Part shown: positions 18,558 through 27,526 of the stretch, one piece after another | Numbering within the stretch: position 1 is the first letter of the stretch | How the letters are laid out: each line of letters opens with the position of its first letter | From: Sorangium aterium | Lineage (GTDB): Bacteria > Myxococcota_A > Polyangia > Polyangiales > Polyangiaceae | NCBI RefSeq assembly: GCF_028368935.1 | Contig: NZ_JAQNDK010000006.1 | Span: forward strand, 62,001-126,000 | DNA: 64,000 nucleotides | Direction: 5' to 3' | Position numbers and translations under genes: made by a program | Notes under the pieces: model-generated | The model's database searches: none | Told to the model about the DNA's origin: nothing | What the model saw: the letters and a program-made list of their open reading frames with translations, nothing else

Positions 18558-19307
18558 ATGCTCAGCAATAAAGTCGTTTTGATCACCGGGGCCACATCGG
18601 GAATCGGGGCCGCGACAGCGATCGCGGCGGCGCGGGCCGGCGCCAAGGTGGTGCTGGCCGCGCGACGCCAGGAGATGGGCGACGCGCTCGTGGCCCGCAT
18701 CAAGGTGGAGGGTGGAAACGCGCTGTTCGTCCGCACCGACGTCACCGTCGAGGCGGACATCCAGGCTCTGATCGAGCGCACCGTGGAGGCCCATGGGCGG
18801 CTGGACAGCGTCTTCAACAACGCCGGTATCGCCACCGCGCTCGGGCCGCTCGCGGACGTGCCGGTCGCCGATTACCTCGCTCTCATGCAGGTCAACCTGC
18901 ACAGCATCTATCTGTGCATGAGGTATCAAGTGCCCATCATGAAGAAGGGCGGCGGCGGCTCGATCGTCAACTGCGGCTCGATCGCCTCCACGGTCTCTGC
19001 GCCCGGGTTCGGCGTCTATGCCGCGACCAAGCACGCGATCCTCGGCCTCACCAAGTCTGCGGCCATCGACTACGCGGCGGACAAGATTCGCGTCAACGCC
19101 ATCCTGCCCGGCCCGGTGGAGACCGAGATCTGGGATCATATGCAAAGCGGCGAGCAGGTGCTCGACGCCTTCGGGGCGGCCACGCTGATGAAGCGGTACG
19201 CGCACCCAGACGAGATCGCTCGACCGGCGGTCTTCCTGCTGTCCGACTGGTCGTCGTACATGACCGGCACGCAGCTGACCGTGGACGGCGGCTACACCGC
19301 AGTGTGA
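18558..19307 (+). CDS. Short-chain dehydrogenase/reductase
   Basis: 249 residues with all classical SDR marks: cofactor motif GATSGIG near the N-terminus, NNAG (FNNAGIATALG), catalytic Ser in IVNCGSIAS, YxxxK as YAATK, and the final TGTQLTVDGGYTAV. The ATG at 18558 is preceded by GGAG, giving the expected family length of about 250. An Arg in VLAARRQE after the second strand hints at NADP(H) preference. The substrate is unknown. It is flanked on both sides by gene fragments, so it may have arrived with, or survived, local rearrangement. Confidence 0.88.
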   Translation: MLSNKVVLITGATSGIGAATAIAAARAGAKVVLAARRQEMGDALVARIKVEGGNALFVRTDVTVEADIQALIERTVEAHGRLDSVFNNAGIATALGPLADVPVADYLALMQVNLHSIYLCMRYQVPIMKKGGGGSIVNCGSIASTVSAPGFGVYAATKHAILGLTKSAAIDYAADKIRVNAILPGPVETEIWDHMQSGEQVLDAFGAATLMKRYAHPDEIARPAVFLLSDWSSYMTGTQLTVDGGYTAV

Positions 19308-19431
19308 CCCGGGGCAGCGCGCCTCGGAAGATCCAGGCGCGCTGCCGGCACCTCGCCGCGACGTCGTTCCCGAGGAGCGCATGCTCGCGCAGATCGTGAG
19401 CTGGCCCCCTGAGACGGTTCGTACGATGCTG

Positions 19432-19724
19432 CCGAACATCAGCCGATAGAAGGGCTCGTTGGCGGCGCGCCCGGAGACCCAGGTTGGCGCCGGCGGCATG
19501 GTGGTGCGCATCTCTTCGTGGAACAACGCGACCAGGGCATTCAGGTTCGCCTCCTCGAAGGCGCGCACGTACTGTTCGAGCAGACGCGGATCCACTTGCG
19601 TGGTCCTCGCGATGTCGACCGGCTCCCCCCCGCCGATCTTGCTGCCGGTCGCGGAGCGGGCGCGGAACAACGCGCTGTTCGCGGCCTCCACGCTCGTAGC
19701 GAGCGCTTGCGCCGCGGACTCACC
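19432..19724 (-). pseudogene. ECF sigma factor C-terminal fragment (region 4 plus SnoaL-like)
   Basis: Reading leftwards, SAAQALATSVEAANSALFRA is the end of sigma region 4 as found in ECF sigma factors with SnoaL extensions. LLEQYVRAFEEANLNALVAL and RTTMPPAPTWVSGRAA follow, the opening of the SnoaL-like domain. The 5' part ends where repeat copy B begins (19721), and the 3' part dissolves near 19430. The gene is therefore broken at both ends. Confidence 0.65.
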
Positions 19725-19950
19725 CCTCTGGTGCGACCGGCAGCCCGAGCAGCCGACCGAGCGCCTCGTGAACGACCCGGGCCGCCACCTCATCCCCGAG
19801 GGCGACGGCGCGGCTCAGGGTGCTGGCGAGCGAGGTGACCACGGCCGCCCGAGGCGACGGCCCGGTCACGGCGAGCTCCCCAGGCCCGAGGCTTGACGCT
19901 TGGGCCCGGGTTGGGCCCACGCCTTTCGAGGGGCTGCGATCCGTCGTCAC
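19720..19950 (-). CDS. Small repeat-borne protein, copy B (unknown function)
   Basis: A 76-residue protein starting at GTG 19950 after a GGGGAGGG site. It is the counterpart of 10187-10432, sharing SPRAAVVTSLA, LSRAVALGD, and AARVVHEALGRLLGLP. The N-terminus reads VTTDRSPSKGVGPTRAQ against MTTDRCPSEGVGPTRAQ in copy A. Family and role are not recognised. Confidence 0.5.
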   Translation of the reverse strand: MTTDRSPSKGVGPTRAQASSLGPGELAVTGPSPRAAVVTSLASTLSRAVALGDEVAARVVHEALGRLLGLPVAPEG

Positions 19951-20026
19951 GCCCTCCCCAAATCCCCAGGGATGCACCGGATCGCGACGGTTCGCCACCG
20001 TGGAACAGTCCCGCCAGGATTTACGA
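19721..20026. repeat. Dispersed ~310 bp element, copy B
   Basis: Direct-repeat partner of 10204-10513. Its left edge coincides with the break in the ECF sigma fragment, and its right side is next to a second IS91-type fragment. This fits insertion into, or recombination at, the sigma gene. Confidence 0.75.
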
Positions 20027-20045
20027 TCCAGCATGGCCTGGAGGT

Positions 20046-20130
20046 TCGCGGTCGGGTGCCCCGTACCCGGTAGCTCCGAAGCGAAACGGAAACGTCAACA
20101 CCCACTGCCTCACGAGGCGCAGGGTGGGAT
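20046..20130 (-). mobile_element. Short IS91-type transposase fragment
   Basis: The frame reads LRLVRQWVLTFPFRFGA, the same conserved segment as HRPWVLTFPFPWRRRLA in the larger remnant at 15640-17138, in the same orientation. Only about 30 codons are left before unrelated sequence, so this is a relic of a second element copy. Confidence 0.55.
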
Positions 20131-20343
20131 TTCCTACAACGAACTCCATGGAAGAGAGCCCTTGATGAAACGCTGAGCGATGTCAGGTGGGAGCGTTCTT
20201 GGAACCAGGAAAATGCGCATGGTGCTCGTACCGCGAGCTGACAAACTGGAAAGGCGCGGAAGGGCTGCGTGCGATGTTGAACGGATCCACGCCCAAGACG
20301 CCTCCGCGCGTGCAGCATTCCTTTCTCACGGAGGGGGCCGAGG

Positions 20344-21852
20344 ATGAGCATGGTACGAAGAGCCGTGTCCGCGTTCGTCGCGCTGGCTGTCGTGGTCGCA
20401 GGGTCGCGCGCCGCGCGCGCACGCACCATCGACGTGCCGGAGGACTACCCGACGATCCAAGCCGCCGTCGAGGCGGCCGAAAACCACGACAGGATCCGCG
20501 TCGCCCCGGGCACGTACCCGGAGTCCATCGCGTGGACCGGCAAGTCCATCGCGCTGATCGGCGCCGGGCCGGACGCGACGATCGTGGATCCGAGCCTCGG
20601 GCCGGGCGGCCGGTGTCTGATGCTGGTCGACGTCCCCCCTGGCACCAGGGTGGAGGGCTTCACCTGCCGGAACGGCACGACCGACGCGACCAGCCCGGAC
20701 GGCGGCGGGATGCTGATCCAGGGGGGCCGTCTGCAGGTCAAGAGGGTGGTTTTCCAGAACAACCTCGCGTTCGGGAACGGAGGTGGATTGTGGATCGAGG
20801 GGGCCAACGTGACCCTCCACGACGCCAGCTTCCTCAACAACGAGGCTGATAGCGGCGGCGGCGGCGGCGGCGGCGGGCTGGGCATCACGCTCGGTGGCGA
20901 GGTGAAGGTAGTGCGATCCATCTTCTCCTTCAACTTCGCCAACCCGTCAGGGGGCGGCCTCATCGTCCTCGACGGCAGCAGCGCGAAGGTGGTTGAGTCC
21001 CGTTTCGAGGGGAATTTCGGCAGGAGCGGGGGCGGGATCTGGTCCGTCGACAGCGAGTTGAAGGTCTCCGGCTCCGTCTTCTCCGGCAACGTCAGCGACT
21101 TCAGCGGGGCCGCGCTCGGGGGCTCCAACAGCAGCGTCGAGGTCGCCGATTCGACGATCGACGGCAACGAATCGGACTCACGCCAGCAGCACGTAATCCG
21201 TGTCAGCGGGAGCCTGGCGATGTTCCGGTCGAGCATCACCGGCAACCTGGGTGGCGGGATCGCGTCCATCGGCGACCTCACGGTGCTCGACTGCTCCTTC
21301 GCGAACAACACCGCAACGAGGGGTGGAGGGATCAACACCACGGGCACTGCGCGCGTGACCAACAGTGTCTTCTTCGTCAACACGGCGAACGGCGCCGGCG
21401 GCTTGAACGATATCGAGGCACTAGGCGGCGCGATCTACGCGAACGGCGATCTGCGCGTGACGAACTGCACCTTCTATGGCAACCCGGCCCAAGGCTTCAA
21501 ACTCCCCTCGGATGGCGGCGGGTTGTACGTCGCCTCCGGGACCACAACGGTGCTCAACTCCATCCTCTGGGGAGACTCGCCCAATGAGATCGCGGGCCCC
21601 GGAACGGCCGTGATCACCTACAGCGACGTGATGGGCGGCTATCCCGGCACCGGCAACATCGACCAGGATCCGCTCTTCGTGGCCCCTGCTGAGGGCGATC
21701 TGCACCTCCAGGCTTCCTCGCCCGCCCGGGATGCCGGGCTCTTCACAAGCTCCTTGCCGAAGACGGACCTGGATGGAAATCCGCGCGTCTCGGGGGCCGC
21801 TCCCGACATGGGCGCTTACGAGATCCGCGGAGGGAGAAGGGGGTGTGAATAG
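20344..21852 (+). CDS. Secreted right-handed parallel beta-helix protein
   Basis: 502 residues. A signal peptide (AVSAFVALAVVVAGS, then RAARA) is followed by TIDVPEDYPTIQAAVEAA, the typical opening of pectate-lyase-fold/NosD-like parallel beta-helix proteins. Many short coils follow with Asn, Gly and Ser at turns (for example FQNNLAFGNGGGLWI and FANNTATRGGGINTTG). The end SPARDAGLF with DLDGNPRV and PDMGAYE is the usual C-terminal cap. A GGAGGGGG site precedes the ATG. Such proteins are extracellular and bind or cleave polysaccharides; no catalytic residues can be assigned, so adhesion or carbohydrate binding is as likely as lyase activity. Confidence 0.85.
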   Translation: MSMVRRAVSAFVALAVVVAGSRAARARTIDVPEDYPTIQAAVEAAENHDRIRVAPGTYPESIAWTGKSIALIGAGPDATIVDPSLGPGGRCLMLVDVPPGTRVEGFTCRNGTTDATSPDGGGMLIQGGRLQVKRVVFQNNLAFGNGGGLWIEGANVTLHDASFLNNEADSGGGGGGGGLGITLGGEVKVVRSIFSFNFANPSGGGLIVLDGSSAKVVESRFEGNFGRSGGGIWSVDSELKVSGSVFSGNVSDFSGAALGGSNSSVEVADSTIDGNESDSRQQHVIRVSGSLAMFRSSITGNLGGGIASIGDLTVLDCSFANNTATRGGGINTTGTARVTNSVFFVNTANGAGGLNDIEALGGAIYANGDLRVTNCTFYGNPAQGFKLPSDGGGLYVASGTTTVLNSILWGDSPNEIAGPGTAVITYSDVMGGYPGTGNIDQDPLFVAPAEGDLHLQASSPARDAGLFTSSLPKTDLDGNPRVSGAAPDMGAYEIRGGRRGCE

Positions 21853-22293
21853 AAGTCGGACTCTCGAAGGAGGGAGGGGGGCGCGCAGCGTTGCGCGTGA
21901 TCTGAGCCAGCTCGCCCGGGCTCCCGGCAACCACACGACAGCATGGTGTCGTGATCGCTCGCGAGCGTGAGCGCCTCGATGCGGCGGCTGGCCGTCGGCG
22001 TGCACGTGCACGAGACATTGTGGCTATTGCCGGCACGGCGCGGGTCCTCCGGCGCCGTCGTGGCGGTCACCATGAAGACGGCGACGAGCGGCAGCGGCTC
22101 CGTCACCGCAGCCGGTCCAGCAGAGGCAACGGAGGCGTCGACATCTCTCTCCGGAGCCTTGCCGGACTCCTGCCGGGCGGAACCAGAGGGGCGGTGCGGC
22201 GGGATCGGGGTGGATAGGGGGCGCCGCGGCGGGCATCCAGGACGATCCTTCGCCGCCCAGCCTGCTTTCCGGCGGATCGGCTACTGAAGGAGC
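21853..22293. other. Gap upstream of the ECF sigma gene
   Basis: 441 bases without a convincing gene. A minus-strand frame at 21816-22106 has Cys pairs (CTC, CGC) but no ribosome site. The region probably holds the sigma-factor promoter; I see no clear element. Confidence 0.35.
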
Positions 22294-23001
22294 ATGGGAA
22301 CCGCCGAGCCCCACCCCCCAAGCCGCCGGCTCAGGCTCGTCTCCTCCCAGGGCGCCGCGGGGCAGGGCGCCGGGGGCCCGCCCTCGCCCGCGACCGCCAG
22401 CGACGAGGAGCTCCTGCTCGCCTTCCAGCGGGGCGAACGAGGGATCGGCCTGCGGCTCTACGAGCACCTGCTGCCGGTCGTCGACCGGACCCTCTACCGC
22501 ATCCTGGGTTGCCGCGAGCAGGACCACGCCGACCTCGTGCAGGGCGCGTTCGAGCAAATAGTGAGCACGCTTACCAAACGCAAGTTCGCGGGGGAGTGCA
22601 GCCTGGCGGGCTGGGCGTCGGTCATCGCCTGCCATGTCGGCCTGAGCGCGCTGCGCGCCCGCCGGCGCGAGCGCAAGGTCATCGATCGCACGCCGGGGTC
22701 GCCGGAGCCCGGTGCCGAGCTCGAGCCGCCCTCGCAGGGCGCCGACCCCGAGCGAGAGGTGAGCGCGCAGCGCGATCTCGAGGCCCTGCGCCGGCACCTC
22801 GCGGCGATGGACGGCGACCGCGCGGCCGCGCTGCTGCTCCACGCAATGGGCTATTCCCTCAAGGAAATCGCTGATTTAACAGGTGTTTCCGTGGCCGCGG
22901 CCCAGTCGCGGCTGTCGCGGGGGCGGCGGGAGCTCCAGGCGCGCTTTGAACCCGAGGCGGCGGCGCGACGCGACCCCGCTCGACCCGAGGAGCCACGATG
23001 A
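22294..23001 (+). CDS. ECF-type RNA polymerase sigma factor
   Basis: 235 residues with GAAGGAGC before the ATG. Region 2 spans DEELLLAFQRGERGIGLRLY to AGWASVIACHVGLSALR. Region 4 is YSLKEIADLTGVSVAAAQSR followed by LSRGRRELQARF, a clear helix-turn-helix. An extra N-terminal tail of about 35 residues is low-complexity. The stop overlaps the start of the FecR-type gene (ATGA), so the two proteins are translationally coupled. The pair probably forms a sigma factor and membrane regulator controlling cell-envelope genes, possibly the lipoprotein gene downstream. Confidence 0.85.
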   Translation: MGTAEPHPPSRRLRLVSSQGAAGQGAGGPPSPATASDEELLLAFQRGERGIGLRLYEHLLPVVDRTLYRILGCREQDHADLVQGAFEQIVSTLTKRKFAGECSLAGWASVIACHVGLSALRARRRERKVIDRTPGSPEPGAELEPPSQGADPEREVSAQRDLEALRRHLAAMDGDRAAALLLHAMGYSLKEIADLTGVSVAAAQSRLSRGRRELQARFEPEAAARRDPARPEEPR

Positions 23002-24251
23002 AGCAGGACGACGTTGACGCCACCCCGAACGAGCGCGCCGCGGCGGCCGGCGTGGACGGCGTGGAGGCCTCGCTGCGGGCGCTTGTCGAGCAACCGGTGC
23101 CGCCGCTGCCCAGGGTCCAGGCGCGGTACCTCCAGCAGCGGATCGCCGGCCGCATCGATCAGCTCGCCGCCGAGGCGGCGGAGCGGCGCGCCCGCGGCGC
23201 CCGGCAGAAGCGGGCCGCCCTCGCCGCGGCGGCGCTGGCGGCCGCCCTGACCGCGGCGGCCGCCGGCGTCTTCATCATGGTCCGGACGCGCGAGGCCCCG
23301 CCCGCCGCGGCGCAGGTGACGGCGCTCCAGGGCTCGGTCGAGATCGCGGCAGGGGATGCGACCCGCTCGCCGCCGTCGCTCTCCCTCGTGCCGCTCGCGA
23401 GCGACGAGGAGCTGCGGACCGGCGAGGGCGCGCGGGCGAAGGCGTCGCTCGCGACGGGCGCCACCGTCGAGGTCGGGCCCTCGACCCGCGTGAGGTTCGC
23501 GCCGGTGGGCGCCGGGCGCGACCGCGCAGGCGACGTCGTCGCCCTCGAGCAGGGCAGGATCGCCGTCGAGGTGCCGCCGCTGCCGGCGGGCATGAGCCTG
23601 TCGGTGCACACGTCGGACGCGGTGGTCACGGTGCACGGGACGCGCTTCTCCGTCGAGCGGCGGCCCGACGCGGCGGGAGAGCCGGCCGAGACGCGCGTGT
23701 CGGTCGTGGAAGGGCGGGTCGCCGTGCGCCGCGGCGAGGTCGAGCGCTTCCTCGGCCCAGGCGAGACGTGGTCGTCCCGCGACGAGGAGCGCCGATCGGA
23801 CCGGCCCGCCGAGGGACAGCCGGGCGACGCGCCGGCGCCGCCTCGCGATGGGCAGGACAGCGATGGGCAGGACAGCGCCGCCGGCGAGGGCGGCAGGGGC
23901 GACAAGGCCGGCGAGGGCGGCGCCGGGGAGCCGCGCACGCCGCGCGACGCGCGCGAGGCCCCGGCGCGCACCTCGCTCACGGCCGAGAACGAGCTGCTCC
24001 AGGGCGCGATGGCGGCGCGGCGGCGCGGGCAGCCGAGGCGGGCGATCGAGCGGCTCGATCTCCTCCTCGCCCGCTACCCGGACTCGCCGCTCGCCGAGAT
24101 CGCCCGCGTGGAGCGCCTGCGCGCCGTCGAGATGCTCGGCGACAAGGAACGGACGGCGGCGGAGGCGCGCCGGTACCTCAAGGACTACCCGCAGGGCTTC
24201 GGGCGCGAGGAGGCCACGTCCGCCTCCCGCCCCGGCGGCGCTCGCCCCTGA
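22998..24251 (+). CDS. FecR-domain membrane protein, likely sigma regulator
   Basis: 417 residues. The N-terminal ~70 residues are cytosolic, a membrane helix follows (AALAAAALAAALTAAAAGVF), then a periplasmic FecR-like domain: VTALQGSVEIA, TGEGARAKASLATGATVEVG, and VTVHGTRFSVERR with VSVVEGRVAVRRG. A Pro/Gly/Asp-rich linker (about residues 255-325, including a duplicated DSDGQD) leads to a C-terminal TPR-like part (AIERLDLLLARYPDSPLAEI). It overlaps the sigma gene by 4 bases. By analogy with FecR it would sense a periplasmic or outer-membrane signal and modulate the partner sigma factor. Confidence 0.82.
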   Translation: MKQDDVDATPNERAAAAGVDGVEASLRALVEQPVPPLPRVQARYLQQRIAGRIDQLAAEAAERRARGARQKRAALAAAALAAALTAAAAGVFIMVRTREAPPAAAQVTALQGSVEIAAGDATRSPPSLSLVPLASDEELRTGEGARAKASLATGATVEVGPSTRVRFAPVGAGRDRAGDVVALEQGRIAVEVPPLPAGMSLSVHTSDAVVTVHGTRFSVERRPDAAGEPAETRVSVVEGRVAVRRGEVERFLGPGETWSSRDEERRSDRPAEGQPGDAPAPPRDGQDSDGQDSAAGEGGRGDKAGEGGAGEPRTPRDAREAPARTSLTAENELLQGAMAARRRGQPRRAIERLDLLLARYPDSPLAEIARVERLRAVEMLGDKERTAAEARRYLKDYPQGFGREEATSASRPGGARP

Positions 24252-24254
24252 GCG

Positions 24255-24284
24255 CCCGCGCGCGGGGCCGTCTCGATTTTTTTT
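24255..24284 (+). terminator. Possible Rho-independent terminator
   Basis: The palindrome CCCGCGCGCGGG is followed, about ten bases later, by eight T residues at 24277-24284, just after the FecR-type gene. A wider GCCCC/GGGGC pairing is also possible. A T run of this length is rare in this GC-rich DNA. Confidence 0.45.
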
Positions 24285-24409
24285 GACGAACCCTGCCTGC
24301 TCCCGGCGCCTCCGGCGACTTTCACTTCATCGAGGAGATCATCGCGCCGGCGAGCGGGTTCGCCGGCTGCGCTCCAGGTCGTGCTTGCTTTCGAATTGGG
24401 AGGATCCCG

Positions 24410-25585
24410 ATGCGTTCATTCGCGTTGACAGGGTGGTTCTGTGGTGGGCTGTTGTCGCTCGCGGCCTTCGGAACGGCCTGTAGCCTATCGGGCACAGGAG
24501 GCGCAGACGGCCGCATCGTCTCGGGGGAAGACTGCGTCCCTTCGGACGACGAGGGCAGTGCGCCGGCGCCGAGCTTCCCGGGGTCGGGCATGTCGGGCGC
24601 CGGCGACCCCATCACCGCGGATCTCGATCCGCTCTCGTGCGGCGCGAGCGCGCTGGGCGTCCCCGTGGACGACACCGCCCAGGTCGACTGTTATTACACG
24701 AACAACAACCCGACGACCCCGATGGCCTTCGTCGAGCGGGTCGTCGAGATCGCCGAGAGCGAGGAGCTCGTGCACGTGCGGCTGACGCTCAACCCCGCGT
24801 TCGTCGACAACACGTATGGCGAGACGGCCATCGGGTGGGGCGGCGGCGACCAGGAGCCGGCCGGCCCGCAGCCCGGCGGCCCGCAGCCCGGCGGCCCGCA
24901 GCCCGGCGGCCCGAAGCCCGGCGACGGGCCGAAGCCGAAGGGACATGGGGGCCACACGTTCAAGGATCTCGTGGGCAGCGACAAGGCCCAGTTCCAGCTG
25001 ACGGACGGGAAGGGAGAGCTCGTGCTCGACTTCTACGTCGACTACCTCTCGGTCGACGAGGCGAGCCCCTCGGGTTATGCGTCGCTCGGCGTGCTCGGCG
25101 GAGAGGGCAAGATGCTCCTCGGAGACGCCGGCGCCGTCGTCGCGGCGACCACCTCGCTCGACCGCGATCTCAACGCGTGCGGGTACGGCGCGTACCTCGA
25201 AGACTCCCCGGAGACGGACGAGGGCTACACCCCCAATGCGGAGACACCGAACTGGGATTACCGCGTCGTGTACGACGTGTGGGTGAGCGCCTCGGCGTTC
25301 GGCGCGGCGGGCTTCGGCGACGCGACCATCAGCTACGTGCACGCCTCTCCGAGCAAGTACCCGTCGGACACGGTCACCGTGACGCCGGGGCCGTGCCCCA
25401 CCCCGACGACGTGTGAGGGCGACGACCCGCCCGCCGGCGGCGGGGGCAGCGATGCAGGCGAGGATCCGGGCGGAGACGTGGAATGCAAGGAGTCCGGTGG
25501 AGAGTGCACGGCCAACACGGACTGCTGCTCGGACGGCGACGTGTGCCTGAGCGGGGTGTGCCAGCAGCTCGTGATCCCGCAGTGA
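24410..25585 (+). CDS. Cys-rich lipoprotein, unknown function
   Basis: 391 residues. The signal peptide ends in lipobox GTAC, so it is a lipoprotein. A Pro/Gly repeat (GGPQP units, about residues 152-171) splits the mature chain. A C-terminal linker DDPPAGGGGSDAGEDPGGD leads into a small Cys-rich tail with spacing CKESGGEC, DCC, VCLSGVC, like a knottin or dickkopf-type fold seen at the ends of myxobacterial surface proteins. The central domain is not recognised. It follows the sigma/FecR pair on the same strand after a likely terminator, so it may be a target of that sigma factor. Confidence 0.7.
   Translation: MRSFALTGWFCGGLLSLAAFGTACSLSGTGGADGRIVSGEDCVPSDDEGSAPAPSFPGSGMSGAGDPITADLDPLSCGASALGVPVDDTAQVDCYYTNNNPTTPMAFVERVVEIAESEELVHVRLTLNPAFVDNTYGETAIGWGGGDQEPAGPQPGGPQPGGPQPGGPKPGDGPKPKGHGGHTFKDLVGSDKAQFQLTDGKGELVLDFYVDYLSVDEASPSGYASLGVLGGEGKMLLGDAGAVVAATTSLDRDLNACGYGAYLEDSPETDEGYTPNAETPNWDYRVVYDVWVSASAFGAAGFGDATISYVHASPSKYPSDTVTVTPGPCPTPTTCEGDDPPAGGGGSDAGEDPGGDVECKESGGECTANTDCCSDGDVCLSGVCQQLVIPQ
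24863..24922 (+). repeat. In-frame 15 bp tandem repeat
   Basis: Four copies of GGCCCGCAGCCCGGC, the last with one change (GAAG for GCAG). It encodes GPQPG units within the lipoprotein. The unit is a multiple of three, so copy-number change would keep the frame. Confidence 0.85.
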
Positions 25586-25804
25586 GCCGCGGCTCCTAGG
25601 CGCACTCGGGGCACAGCTCGAGGTGCTGCGCGGCCTCGCGCAGCGCCTCCGGCACCGGCGCCCCCTCCGTGACGAGCTCGGCGTACCGCGGCGCGTCGTC
25701 GCAGGTCAGCTCGTCGGGCTTCGTCGCGAAGACGGCTGTGGCCAGATTCCGGATCTCTTCCCATCGCGCCGCGTTCTCCTACCGCCGAACGTTCACGTTC
25801 ACGT

Positions 25805-26026
<222 letters not shown>

Positions 26027-26077
26027 GGTGACCGATGGTGGGGTGGAGGGGGGCGGGCTTCGCACCGGCTGGTGCGG

Positions 26078-26141
26078 GAGGACGAGGACCCGCCCGCCGG
26101 TGGCGGGGGCGGAGAGACAGGCGAGGATCCGGGCGGAGACG
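26078..26141. repeat. 64 bp copy of the lipoprotein gene's 3' linker
   Basis: Aligns without gaps to 25415-25478, the linker DDPPAGGGG to GEDPGGD of the upstream lipoprotein, with only a few differences. It lies on the other side of the hexanucleotide block and is not in a gene. This points to a local duplication or a decayed second lipoprotein gene. Confidence 0.7.
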
Positions 26142-26179
26142 GGGATGAAAGGGTCGCCGCCCGCGGATCGCGGAAGGCG

Positions 26180-27526
26180 CTACTTGCCCAGCAGGGCGTT
26201 CATCACCCGGTTGTAGGTCTCCTTCTTCCCGTACTGGTCGTTGAAGAGCAGCGACTGCGAGCTTTGCCCGTTGCACAGCGCCCCGCTCCAGCTGTTGAGC
26301 CACGACCTGCCGTCGTTGATGCCCCAGAAGGTGATGGCCGTGCACTTGGGCAGCTTGAAGCAGGCCTCGACGATGTCGTGGTAGTACGCGAGCTGCTCCT
26401 CCGCCGTGACCACGCCGCCGCAGCGGTTGATGTCCATCTCGGAGATCAGCACCTCCAGGCCCAGGTCGGTGAAGCGCTTCATGTTCGCCGCCACGTCCGC
26501 TCCAGTGGCCTCGTTGTTCGGCGGCCCGATGTGCATCTGGAACCCGACGCCGTCGATCGGGACCCCCCGATCGACCATCCCCTTGACCATGTTGTAGACG
26601 AAGTCGACCTTCGCGTTGCGCGCGTCGATGCTGTAGTCGTTGTAATAGAGCTTGGCCTTCGGATCCTGCTCTCTCGCGATCTGGAAGGCGAGGTCGATGT
26701 AGTTCTCCCCGATCTGGTTGAGGAACACCGAGGGCCTCATGCGGGGATTGCCGACCCCGGTGTCGCTGTCGGTCTGGACGGCCTCGTTGACGACGTCCCA
26801 GGTGTCGACCCGGTCCTTGAAGTGCCCCATGACCTGGGTGATGTGCCTTCGCATGGCCGCCGTTACATTGTCCTTGCCGGTCATGGAGCTCATCCAGCCA
26901 GGCAGCTGGTTGTGCCACACCAGGGTGTGGCCCTTGATCTTCATGTTGTTCTGGCGCGCCCAGTTCACGATGTTGTCCGCGGAGCCCCAGCTGAAGTTCC
27001 CCGCGCTGGGCTCGAGCGAGTCCCACTTCATCTCGTTCTCCGCCGTCACGTAGCTGTGCTCGGCGCCGGCGACGCGCTTGTAGTCGTTGTTGCCGAGACC
27101 ACCACCGGAGATGGCCGCTCCGATCAAGATCGGGGGGTTCGCCTTCTCACCGGCCTCCCGCAGCGTGCTGGCGCTCGCCGCAGGGACTCTGGCGCTGGCG
27201 CCGCCGCCCGCGCCATCGCTGCCGCCCGCGCCTTCGCCGCCGGTGCCGCTGCTGGCGCTCGTCGCGCCGCCGCCGCTGCCGCTCGTCGCGCCGCTGCTGG
27301 CGCTCGTCGCGCCGCCGCCGCTGCCGCTCGTCGCGCCGCTGCTGGCGCTCGTCGCGCCGCCGCTGCCGCTCGTCGCGCCGCTGCTGCCGCTCGTCGTGCC
27401 TCCGCCGGTGCCGCCCGTCGCGCCGCCGCTGCCGGTCGTCTCATCTCCATTGCCGTCACCGCTGTCCGAGCAGCCGGCTGCAAACAGGAATGCCGAGAGG
27501 AGAAGTGTGAAGGGTGCTGATCTCAT
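26180..27526 (-). CDS. GH10 endo-1,4-beta-xylanase, lipoprotein
   Basis: 448 residues. The signal peptide ends in lipobox AAGC; a Ser/Gly/Ala/Thr linker of about 85 residues built from repeats of ATSASSGATSGSGGG follows, then a complete GH10 barrel. Landmarks: TAENEMKWDSLEP, GHTLVWHNQLPGW, acid/base Glu248 in WDVVNEA, nucleophile Glu363 in LISEMDI, and TFWGINDGRSWL. The start at 27526 is chosen because GGAG lies 9 bases upstream; an in-frame TTG at 27541 is less likely. The enzyme should cut xylan at the cell surface, in line with plant-polymer-degrading Sorangium. There is no carbohydrate-binding module in the visible chain. Confidence 0.93.
   Translation of the reverse strand: MRSAPFTLLLSAFLFAAGCSDSGDGNGDETTGSGGATGGTGGGTTSGSSGATSGSGGATSASSGATSGSGGGATSASSGATSGSGGGATSASSGTGGEGAGGSDGAGGGASARVPAASASTLREAGEKANPPILIGAAISGGGLGNNDYKRVAGAEHSYVTAENEMKWDSLEPSAGNFSWGSADNIVNWARQNNMKIKGHTLVWHNQLPGWMSSMTGKDNVTAAMRRHITQVMGHFKDRVDTWDVVNEAVQTDSDTGVGNPRMRPSVFLNQIGENYIDLAFQIAREQDPKAKLYYNDYSIDARNAKVDFVYNMVKGMVDRGVPIDGVGFQMHIGPPNNEATGADVAANMKRFTDLGLEVLISEMDINRCGGVVTAEEQLAYYHDIVEACFKLPKCTAITFWGINDGRSWLNSWSGALCNGQSSQSLLFNDQYGKKETYNRVMNALLGK

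Noticed and set aside
24694-24984. Gly/Pro/Cys-rich minus-strand peptide
   Set aside because: It is the complement of the 15 bp tandem repeat inside the lipoprotein gene.
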